A stretch of 30,137 nucleotides of DNA from Mastigamoeba balamuthi (taxonomy: Eukaryota > Evosea > Mastigamoebida > Mastigamoebidae): NCBI GenBank assembly GCA_902651635.1, contig CACRSC010000033.1, positions 267,077 through 297,213 on the forward strand, read 5' to 3'. Under the pieces are notes generated by a model. The model saw only the letters and a program-made list of their open reading frames with translations. It had not been told where the DNA came from and made no database searches. This document shows, piece after piece, positions 1 through 7,845 of this stretch (position 1 is the first letter of the stretch; every line of letters begins with the position of its first letter). A program made the position numbers and the translations under genes.

Positions 1-3000
1 GAGTTCTTCAACCTGAGGTCGCTGGGTGGCGCCCGGGCTGCCAGAGAGGTGGCCGCGAAGATTGTCAAGGGCCCTGTGCTGCTGCTGCGAGCGGAGTACA
101 ACCAGACGCTGATCGAGGAGCTGCTCCCCGAGCCTGCGTTCCCTGTCCCCGCTGGTGGCTGTGTCCGCATCGCTGGGAAGCTGCCCTGCCACATCCAGGA
201 CGGTACTCGCGGCGTTGCCCCCCGCATCGACGCTCAGCCGCATCTGCAGTGAAATTGGACCTGCACTTTGGAAGGAACGGGGTCGTGACAGAGACACGCA
301 CGTTCACGTTGCGCCCATCCACTGTGTGCAGCGGCCTCGGTGCCCTTTGTCCCCTGCTCCAAACAGTGGCTCACGAGTGATGCAGTTGCACGGTTCTGGG
401 CGAGCAAGAAGGTGGAGGCGCTGCAGCAGCAGCCCGAGACGGAGGAGACCAAGAAGAAGATGGTGGACATTGGCCGTCAGTTCTCGTGCGTGACCTGGCG
501 TTGGTGCCATTGATCCATTACTGACCACGACGGCACACAATCTCTCTCCAATGGCAGGCTCGTGACACCGAACGCGTCACTGATTGTGCTGGAGACGCTG
601 GAGCAGTACCTCAAGTACTCGATCGAGCCGCCAGCGTGCCTGGCGGAGATCGCGCGGGAGTACGGGATCCGGATCAAGGAGCGGGAGGAGGAGAAGAAGA
701 AGGCGCAGGAGCAAAAATTCACGCAGACGAGGTCGCTGTGGAAGCGCCGCGTGAGGTGGTGGCAGGCGGCGGAGGCGCTGCCCGGGGGCGACAGCGGCAC
801 AGACGTCGGCCCGAAGCCGGTTGTGCGGCACTTCATGGACATCTCCAACGCCGTGAAGGACTCTGAGGACGAGTGGGGCTCCCCCGCCGTGAAGGAGCGC
901 CCTGTCGAGCAGGTGTCGCCGCGCGCAGAGGAGGCACAGAGGCAGGAGGTGCCGAGAGAGACTGCAGCGATACCCAAGCCACCCAAGGACCCGCAGATGG
1001 AGCAGCTGAGCCAGCAGGCACAGGACGTCTGGAACGCGACTCTGTCCAGGAAGGAGATGTCGGTGGAGGCCCTGATCGACCTCGCAGCGAGCGGGCTGGA
1101 GAGTGGGAGGGATGGGGCGCTGCGGGCGGTGAAGGAGTCAGGGATTCTGTTCAGCGGGACGATCGACAACGAGAGCTTCTCCCTGATGTGCGAAGTTCTT
1201 GCGCAAGTAGGTGGTGCGTTTCCGATCGGATTCTTGTAGTTACTACTTTCCTCTTACCGAAGTATCAGACCCATCTTCTGTGATGACCTGGCTTCGGGGA
1301 CTCGGCACAGTGACTTGTAGTTTCCTTTTTTGTTATTTTTCTGACGTATTTACAGCGAATGGATACCTCAGTTGTAAGAAGAGTGGGGATCTGCTAGGCT
1401 CGGAATCGCACCTTTCTGGACTGCTGTATGCAATGTACTGCCAGACCACCTACAGCTCAACACTCACTAAGCAATAGCAAGTCGGGTGCTAAACTCAGGC
1501 ACGTCGATAGAGAAGAGGCCCGTGACGAAAAGGCTGGAATTGACGAGGGTGTTCGCTCCGCTCTCATGAGCGCCCTTGCCTGCCGGAGAGGCTCTGTCGC
1601 TGAGCCGCCTGCGGATGAGGTTCTGGAGGAGTGTTTCGAGGAATCCGAAGAGGACACGACCTCCGCGCAGCGCCAATATTACCTGAACTCGTGCTCACTC
1701 GGAGTTGCCTGGCAGCAAGAGGAGAAGCTCCAAGTGCAGCAAGAACAGCAGCAGAAGCAAGAAAATAGTGGTGCTCTCGGAGGTTTTGATCGGGTCATGG
1801 CTTGCTACTCGTACACACAATCGGATGACTCGACATACAGGAGAGACACATCGGCCCCTGCAAAGCCCGCAAGTGTCATAGGCGCGAGATTCAGAACCCT
1901 GATGTCGGGGGAATCTGCCCCCGGAGCTCCACTGGGTACCCTGCCAGCAATCATCACTGCTGCTCCTCCAGGAGGGCCACCTCCACCTCCTCCCCCGCCT
2001 CCTCCAGCGGCGCCATCAGGCCCACCCCCGCCACCGCCATGTGGCAAGGCTACGGCCGCTCCTCCGCCCCTGCCAGGTATGGGTGGAATGGCGCGCCTCC
2101 CCATTTTGCACGAGGACGCGAGGAGGAAGCGCGAGGAGGTAGTGGTGTCTCTCCGCAAGGAGGCACGGGAAGAAGCCCTGTCACAAAAGAAGAAGATGGC
2201 CGCTGTCACGGAAGCTACGCCCTCGCCTCCCAAGAGGCCCCAAGCAGAATTTGGGGGCAAAAAGGCAAGAAAAGGCACTGTGAAGCTCGCGAAGTCGGAT
2301 GCCTCGCCACCAAGAAGCCCTCAGTTGATGTCCGCCATCGGGGCTTCTGAGGTCGCAGTCCCCGAGATGTGTGAGATGTTCGAGGGAATGATGGATCAGC
2401 CACCAAAGGAAGTCATGAAGGCAGAGGAGGAGGACCGCGACGAGGAGGTGGGCGCAGGTCTGGGCGATATGCTCCTGCTGGACCTGTGCCCTCCACGGAT
2501 GGAAGCACCAGTTGCTGCAAGGGAAGCCAGAGACGAGGGAGCACTGCTGGCAGAGGCTCTTCAAGTCGAAGAGAAGCCTGTGTCTAAGCCATCAAGGAAG
2601 TTCTTCGATTCGGGTTCGTGGGCGGAAAAGAAAAAGATGGCCATCATCACGAAGGAAGAAGAACACGTGATCGATGAAGCGGCGAGCCTGAACAAGGCTG
2701 TGGCATCGGGGGCTATCTCAATTTCCTACGAGAACGAGCCAGCAAGGGACCCGACCAACTTCCATGCATCCAGGGCCAAGTGTAAGGGCACAGCAACCCT
2801 GAGGATGTTGGTGCCCAAAGCCAAGAAGCGCTTATCTCTTCAATCGAAAGTCTTCGTCCCGGCCCCTCTGGTTGTTCCCGACCCGTTCAAAGCCGATAGT
2901 CTCTGCGAGGATCTCGTATCGTCGCTCTTCGCGGCAACTCCTGAGGCGGAGATGGACGAGGGCTTTGTTGTGGCTGGCACGATAGCCATAGGACAGCGGG

Positions 3001-3934
3001 ACGAGCAGTCGATGGCCTTGCAGTGCGCTCAACGCTGGCACAACGTTGGTCTCACAACTCTTTAGGCTTGCGAGCAGCCTGGTCGAGAGCGGGCTGGAGA
3101 ACGTGTCGCAGATGAGAGTCGCTGCTTCCCTGTCCGAGCAGATCGGGGCTGTCGAGCAGGCCGTGCACATCCTCGAGCGTGTGCTCCGCCTTCGCCCAGA
3201 GGAGCCACAGTCGTATCGCGACCTCGCTCTGCTCCTTCTCAGGAGCGCCGAGAACGGAGACAATAGTGCGTTTAACTCGTGACTCCACATCTCTGACAGG
3301 CAGGATGAAGAGCAAGAGAAAACAGAGAGGGCGCTGACGCTGCTGAACGCGGTGGTGGAGAGGCAGTGGGACAAGAGGTTCCACCAGATCGAGGTGGTGG
3401 CGCTGATGGACCTGAACGCGGTGCTGCGGGCGGTGGAGGCCAAGGGGCTGGGGGCGTTTGTGACGCACGGGGTGTTCAGCGAGTTCCTGACGCACTTCCT
3501 GGACGTGGACCTGCGGGTGGTGCTGACGTGGGACAAGGACGCGTGCGACGTGGACCTGCACGTGACGGAGCCGTCGGGGGAGAGGTGCACGCCGTTCAGC
3601 AACCAGACGGGGAGCAGGGGAGTGATGAGCAGGGACTTCACCGAGGGGTACGGGCCCATCGAGTACCTCGCCAGGAGCGCCGGCAAGGGCAAGTACAGCG
3701 TCGCGGCGTGCCTGCGCAGCCTTCCGCCAGGGTGAGCGCACAGCCGCAGCAGAGCGCGGCCTGCTGCTGTTGACTTTTGTCTGGCTCAACTCGGGGCGGG
3801 GCAGGTCGAAGAGTGTGGTGGCGACGGTGCACGTGTACGTGGACTACGGGAGGCAGAACCAGAAGGTGTTCGTCAACTCTGTTGTTCTCGCGACTCTGGG
3901 GGCCGACGTGGCTTTCGGGGAAGTATCGTTTTAG
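1..3934 (+). CDS. VIT/VWA-family protein, 3' part (5' end outside window)
   Basis: The reading frame is open from base 1, so the N-terminal VIT and VWA domains expected of this family lie upstream. Proposed exons: 1-202, 250-323, 367-485, 558-1210, (1356-1373), 1456-3022, 3066-3265, 3311-3731, 3805-3934, giving 1127 residues and a stop. Family marks in order are: WASKKVEAL, then VTPNASLIVLETLEQYL (the 'eye-lid' segment after VWA); a Gln/Glu-rich linker; a proline run near residues 525-553 (DNA about 1966-2040); KFFDSGSWAEKKK; a TPR-like stretch with LRLRPEEPQSYRDLALLLL; and a C-terminal DUF2135-like domain with DVDLHVTEPSGE and SRDFTEGYGPIEYL. Introns are 34-fold consistent in phase. The 18-nt exon 1356-1373 is optional, because 1211-1455 can be removed as one intron with the same phase. 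The molecular role of such proteins in amoebae is not established. The family assignment is firm and the exact splice sites at 3266-3310 are less so. Confidence 0.78.
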
Positions 3935-4326
3935 GAGCACGCAGTGCCGGCTTCAGGAGCTGAGTTGAGGACTGCACAACGCATTCTCATTGTTCTACGA
4001 AAGTGTTCCACAGAACTTACATCGATGCTCCATGTCCACTGTTGCCGGTGGTTATGCCCTCTACCTCTGTGAAGTGCTTATCTCAGAAATTGTCGGGTTG
4101 TGCAGACCCTGTGAATAAGCGCCTTCTGAGTGAAATGCCAATTCCTTGTTTGACAAACCACCAAAGAGAAGAGATCGCTGTGTATTGAAATCAAGGTTGT
4201 TTTTGGACAGACACTTCATACGGGAACTGGGATTTGGAACGATTCTGTGATGATGAAGTCTCTCATTGCTTCTTTGACCAAAGCCAGGAGGTGCTTCATG
4301 AAATCAGTGAGTGACAACAAACTCGT

Positions 4327-4349
4327 AGAGGTAGGCAGCTTCTACCTCT
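4327..4349. repeat. inverted repeat, 8-bp perfect stem
   Basis: AGAGGTAG at 4327-4334 pairs with CTACCTCT at 4342-4349 around a 7-nt loop. It lies in the non-coding stretch after the VIT/VWA gene. An RNA hairpin is possible on either strand, but no known RNA family is recognised. Confidence 0.4.
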
Positions 4350-4528
4350 TAGTGCAGAAAGGCATTCTGTGGACAAGTTCTTGGCTGTCTCTTGCAACCT
4401 TGGCCTCGAAAATTCTAGCATGACTGCAAAAAACAACACTCACCTCTTCCTCTTGAAAATCCCCATTTCATTTTTGAAGTGCGGGACTGTAGCTTCAGGA
4501 TGAGTTTATTCAACCCAGAATCTTTGAA

Positions 4529-4547
4529 TTATTTGATGGTCAAATAA
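4529..4547. repeat. inverted repeat, 8-bp stem with 3-nt loop beside AATAAA
   Basis: TTATTTGA at 4529-4536 pairs perfectly with TCAAATAA at 4540-4547 around TGG. The right arm overlaps an AATAAA-like polyadenylation signal read on the + strand. The combination suits a 3'-end-forming region for the upstream gene, although that would mean a 3' UTR of about 600 nt. Confidence 0.35.
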
Positions 4548-4659
4548 AGCAAACATTATCTTGACCCTGAGAACACTCATGGGTATTTCGAGAACTAGGA
4601 TTCATCAAATGTGAGTAGCAGTAGGATGGGTTGGTGTTCTCATACTTCTGCCTGGTAGT

Positions 4660-4752
4660 GGGCTAGCGTGTCTGGGGTAGGCCCCTGTGGTCCTCCTTGG
4701 ACAGCCACTCACAGTAAGCACCCCAGACCTCGGCCTCAGCGCTCCCTAGCCC
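4660..4752. other. nested complementary segments, possible structured RNA
   Basis: Two perfect helices nest correctly. GGGCTAG at 4660-4666 pairs with CTAGCCC at 4746-4752, and inside it GTCTGGGG at 4670-4677 pairs with CCCCAGAC at 4721-4728. A further imperfect hairpin follows at about 4757-4780. No ORF covers the block. I could not match it to U-snRNA, SRP, RNase P or tRNA signatures, so this is a fold-based suggestion only. Confidence 0.3.
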
Positions 4753-4934
4753 TGTGGTGTGCTGCCAAGAAGGCACAGCAGTCCCGAGGGGCAAAGGTGT
4801 CTCGACCTCTCAGTACTAATTCCCTGAAGGATCTGACCCAAACCTGACTACACCACTCAGTGCACATCACTCACGGAAGCAGACGAATAAGAAAACTCCT
4901 CGGCATTTCTCCCAGTAATCAGTGAGTGAGCTTC

Positions 4935-5935
4935 TCATGGGGCCACTGCCACGACCTCGGACTTTGAGAAATCGGCGAGCTCCACATCAAATCCTTGGCA
5001 CAGCATGAGTGCGCTGATGACAACAACATTGTGGGAGTCGAACATGCCCTCGATCGGTCTCAGAATGGGGACCATCATCGAGGTGCTGCTGGTCTTTCCC
5101 ATGTGGACTATCTTGCTGAGCCTCTGGTACGCCCTTCCTGCCACCTCCAGCACCTGCTTCTCGTCGGGCAGACTGGACATGTCCGGCAGCAGCTTCTGCA
5201 CTGCCCACAGACGCGTCAGACCAAGACATTCAACTGTGCACTCGGACATGTGCAGCACTCGCGATATAACCCATGAAGCTGGGGGTTAATGGATGAGGAT
5301 CTCGAGGACCGGCATGCTGCTCTTGCCCTTGTCATAGTACCTCAGCAGGCCTTGGAGGTAGGGGGCATCGATGTCCCTGTCCACGTCCGCGCAGGCACTC
5401 GCCCTGAGGCCGACCAGGGCGCGCTGGATGCGGGCCTGCGGGGCCTCGCCCTCGACCAAGGTCGACCAGCGGTTCACGACCGCCCACGCATACCTGACCC
5501 TGTGGCACCACCCCCTCGGGTCAGCCAGCACTCGTACACAAGGGGGCTAGTCTGCTCGCCACGAGCACACAAAGGCCTCGAGGAGGCCGCGGGTGACGCT
5601 GGCAGTGCCCAGGCTGGCGAGGGTGACGAGGAGTCGCTGCACGTTGCTGAGGCTCCACTCCATCTCAGCGATCCTCAGTACCAGGCTGGCACGCTCGTGC
5701 TCCGAGTTGGCGCGCTCGCGGTCCGAGGCAAGGAGCTTCTTAAGGCGGTCCTCGTAGGCATCGTCGGCATCTTCGAGCGCCTCGCGGGCGGCAGCGATGT
5801 CGCCGGCCCGCAGGGCTATGCACGCTGCGAAGCGACACAGATGTCACGTCAGATGTGTGTGAAGTGGGGGGGGGGCAGACCCCTCTTGAGCGGGCGCGCC
5901 GAGACACTCTCCACGCGCGTCTTGGGCGACGACAT
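4935..5935 (-). CDS. unrecognised protein, about 268 aa
   Basis: Start ATG is at 5933-5935. Proposed exons (minus strand): 5935-5881, 5824-5569, 5499-5310 and 5240-4935, with introns of 56, 69 and 69 nt in matching phase and a TGA at 4935-4937. The N-terminal half is charged and helical (for example AREALEDADDAYEDRLKKLL), consistent with a coiled coil or helical repeat. The C-terminal half is also mostly helical, with GMFDSHNVVVISALMLC. There is no signal peptide or membrane segment and I recognise no family. The last intron is the weakest call, because its 5' site GTCCTC is poor and exon 3 could run a few codons longer. The next gene leftward is convergent. A 9-bp hairpin sits 28 bp upstream of the start. 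Confidence 0.5.
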
Positions 5936-5962
5936 GCAGAGGCGAGAAACTAAAGTCTGAAG

Positions 5963-5983
5963 TAATATCTCACCGAGATATTA
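5963..5983. promoter_or_regulatory. 9-bp perfect hairpin just upstream of the 4935-5935 gene
   Basis: TAATATCTC (5963-5971) and GAGATATTA (5975-5983) are perfectly complementary around ACC. The element lies 28 bp before the ATG of the minus-strand gene, in its promoter or 5' UTR. It could be a palindromic factor-binding site or an RNA hairpin. No homologue is known to me. Confidence 0.35.
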
Positions 5984-6054
5984 GAATTGCCAGATCCTGC
6001 AGGGAAGTTGCCGTGAAGGGTATTAAGCTTGATGGACGGAAGAAGGTGGGGAAG

Positions 6055-6320
6055 GCTCTGTGGCTGCTCGCATTTTTTTTTGGATTATTTCCGCAGAACA
6101 GTCTCCATTCTCCGAGGAGTTTTCCTCTCCTTTTAGCAGCTCCGTTGACCCCAGCAAACGGGACACGGGGCACGCACCGACGGGTCCTATGTGCCGCTAA
6201 CCTCCAGTTCTATCATTTCCCGATGCGCTACTTGCGAGACCAGGCCCCTGTGCTTGATCCTCAGCTTCTGCCTGTGCGCGAGTGGGTCATCTTCTTGCAA
6301 TGACGATGGTACGTCCAGCA
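6055..6320 (+). repeat. diverged repeat R, copy A (partner 26240-26545, opposite strand)
   Basis: This stretch matches the reverse complement of about 26240-26545 in ordered blocks. The blocks include TTTTCCTCTCCTT..AGCA.CTCCGTTG, CCCAGCAAACG.GAC, and TGCTTGATC.TCAGCTTCTGCC. In the last block one frame keeps its reading: LRDQ.P.LD.QLLPV.E.V.FLQ, with conservative changes (V/M, I/M, W/F) and silent third-base changes, so it may be the final exon of a small gene. In this copy the frame ends with TGA right after FLQ. No start or full exon set could be built, so this copy may be a decayed fragment. Confidence 0.5.
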
Positions 6321-6406
6321 CACATCAGCCAGTATCGAAGACACTCAGGTCGCAGCCCTTTGTTGGGTTCAGGTGTATGAACAGAGAGAATCGGAATCGG
6401 GAGGGT

Positions 6407-6783
6407 TCACAGGAGCTTCTCGAGCTCGGACCCGCAGTCGCCGACGTTGCAGGCCAGGTTGCCGGGCTTCACCTCCACCACCAGGGCCCCGCCCTCGAAG
6501 AAGTCGTGCGTGTAGCTGCCCCCCTTGGGGTTGCTGTTGATCCTGAACACGATCTTCTTGGCCGACACCGCCTCCCTCATCGCCTCCTTCACCATCTCGT
6601 CCCCGCACATCCTCTTCAGGCTGTTGGGGGGGGCAAACGCACGCAGCGGGGGCGGTGTGAGACCGGGGGGGGGAGTGCAGGCACCGAGGGGATGCGACTG
6701 GGAGAAGAGGAACGCGAGAATGGAGAGGGCGGCGGTGGGGGGGGAGCTTTTGCTCACTTGCTGGCGAGGCCGCCGAGGTACCA
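6407..6783 (-). pseudogene. truncated inverted copy of the 24680-25957 gene
   Basis: The minus strand here reproduces 25586-25957: the last 26 nt of exon 3 (6783-6758), the intron (6757-6621, 137 nt against 132), and the whole of exon 4 (6620-6407) with its TGA. I see no base change in the coding portions. The intron differs by about four substitutions plus poly-C length changes, and similarity stops immediately after the stop codon. On the other side it stops exactly at the N at 6784, so exons 1, 2 and most of exon 3 are absent. It is either a partial duplicate or a full second gene cut by an assembly join. Confidence 0.8.
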
Positions 6784-6784
6784 N
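6784..6784. other. single N, likely assembly join
   Basis: The only ambiguous base in the window falls exactly where the match to the 24680-25957 gene breaks off. Sequence to its right (6785-6899) is unrelated to the expected upstream exon. A scaffolding join or an unresolved collapsed repeat is the simplest reading. Confidence 0.7.
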
Positions 6785-6899
6785 AATACGATTCGGATAA
6801 AGGAAGGCCGGTTGGCCATCGGCGGGTACCGATTTTGTGTTGGAATCGCAGTCATTGATTGGTGTGCAATGCAATTCACTTAACCGAATGGAGTGGCGC

Positions 6900-7566
6900 C
6901 TAAGGAGATGCGAGGCCCTGCGAGCGTGGCTGCTGCGCGCTCGCGGACTGTGTCGTGCTGCTCGCCTCCTCCATCTCTCTCATCTCCTGCTCCGTCCGCG
7001 CTCCCTCCCTCTCGCGCTTGTCCTGCTCGGCCTGCTCGGCCTGAGGAATGTTGAGACTGCGTTGGTGCACTTCATGAGGTGGTTGTGTGCTCACACGGAG
7101 CCTCTCGAGCTCGGCCTCCTCGATGACCCACTGGTACTTGCTGTCCGTGATGCCGAAGAACCCCGCCAGCGCGTTGCCGATGGCGTCGGCGACGTCCACG
7201 GCCTTGGAGCCTGCGAGCACCAGCCAGTCTAGCGTCGTCCTCTGCAGCGGTTCAGACGCTGCTTAACGTATTTCGCGCGTTTCCGCAGACCGCGGGGGGG
7301 GGGATGACACTGCGGCCGTGGGTCCTGACCTGCCGCTGGGGAGAAGGCCCTTCTGGAGGAAAGGGGCCGCCCGTGCCGTCGGTGGCGAGGAGCTCGCCAG
7401 CGCGCGTAGCAGCAGCGGGGGCCTCTGGATGGGGAGCTACGTCCTCCAGGGGAGGCACGTCGGGCGACTGCGCGGGCTGCGGGCTGCGGGATTGCTGCAG
7501 AGGGTGCTGCTGAACCGCTTGCTGCGCCACCGCATGTACTTCGGGGTCCTCGTTGGCGTCCGCCAT
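6900..7566 (-). CDS. FAM177-family protein, 174 aa
   Basis: Start ATG is at 7564-7566. Exons on the minus strand are 7566-7330, 7241-7095 and 7040-6900; introns are 88 and 54 nt, GT-AG, phase 0. The middle exon carries the family core: TLDWLVLAGSKAVDVADAI, then LAGFFGITDSKYQWVIEE, matching the FAM177 pattern of a hydrophobic segment followed by (L)FGIT..KYQY.I.E. The first exon is low-complexity, rich in Gln, Pro and Ala. The last is a charged coiled coil (EQDKREREGARTEQEMREMEE). The length suits the family. FAM177 proteins are small, and the metazoan ones have been linked to membrane trafficking; function here is unknown. The gene is divergent from the regA-like gene across 279 bp. Confidence 0.75.
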
Positions 7567-7845
7567 TCGTAGTCTCTCCCCCGCGTCCGGTTCGAGTTTT
7601 GTTCGTTTTCGACCCTATCTCAGACCGCTCGCACAATCTCAGCCTCAAGAGGCTGGGATTGTGCGAATCTCAATTGAATCAATCCGTTTGACGCGATGTG
7701 ATGACGGAATGAATTGATGCATTCATTTACACGTGTTCAACGTCAGATCCGTAGATTTTCGGGCGCGGCGAGAATCAGAGTTCGAAGTTCACCAAACGTG
7801 CGCAGACATTGTTCCCGCCCACGAGTGTGAGGAAAATCGACCCTC
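7567..7845. promoter_or_regulatory. shared divergent promoter of FAM177 and regA-like genes
   Basis: The 279 bp between two divergent starts must hold both promoters. The centre is AT-richer than the flanks and contains an 18-bp-arm hairpin (listed separately). No clear TATA element is placed relative to either start. Confidence 0.45.
7629..7666. repeat. long inverted repeat: 18-bp arms, 2-nt loop
   Basis: Arms 7629-7646 and 7649-7666 are complementary at 17 of 18 positions. The exception, T7639 opposite G7656, would be a G-U pair in RNA, and the loop is AA. This is far stronger than chance for a 279-bp spacer. It lies 63 bp before the FAM177 start and 180 bp before the regA-like start. It could be an extruding palindrome, a dimeric factor site, or a pre-miRNA-like short hairpin; nothing in the sequence decides between these. 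Confidence 0.6.

Larger units (their letters stand above)
3935..4934. other. intergenic, AT-richer, no convincing gene
   Basis: This kilobase lies between the 3' end of the VIT/VWA gene and the 3' end of the gene on the opposite strand, so it sits between two convergent genes. Base composition drops visibly from the GC-rich coding flanks. Only one short open frame (4003-4188) is present and it has no recognisable motif. The region contains several perfect inverted repeats (listed separately) and an AATAAA at about 4543. It could be long 3' UTR sequence, a non-coding RNA, or plain spacer. Confidence 0.5.

Noticed and set aside
4003-4188. 61-aa plus-strand ORF after the VIT/VWA gene.
   Set aside because: Short, no motif, no splice context and a composition unlike neighbouring coding DNA.
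4230-4260. TTGGAACGATTCTGTGATGATGAAG resembles part of U6 snRNA and a C box.
   Set aside because: Only about ten bases match U6. The ACAGAGA box and the rest of the RNA are missing, and no paired D box at the right distance supports a snoRNA.
4640-4680. CATACTTCTGCCTGG looks like the 5' end of U1 snRNA.
   Set aside because: The splice-site-pairing core ACTTACCT is not present and the following sequence does not fold as U1.
6369-6880. Possibility that 6407-6783 is a complete independent gene.
   Set aside because: Exons 1 and 2 and nearly all of exon 3 are missing up to the N, and no alternative start in frame is supported to its right.
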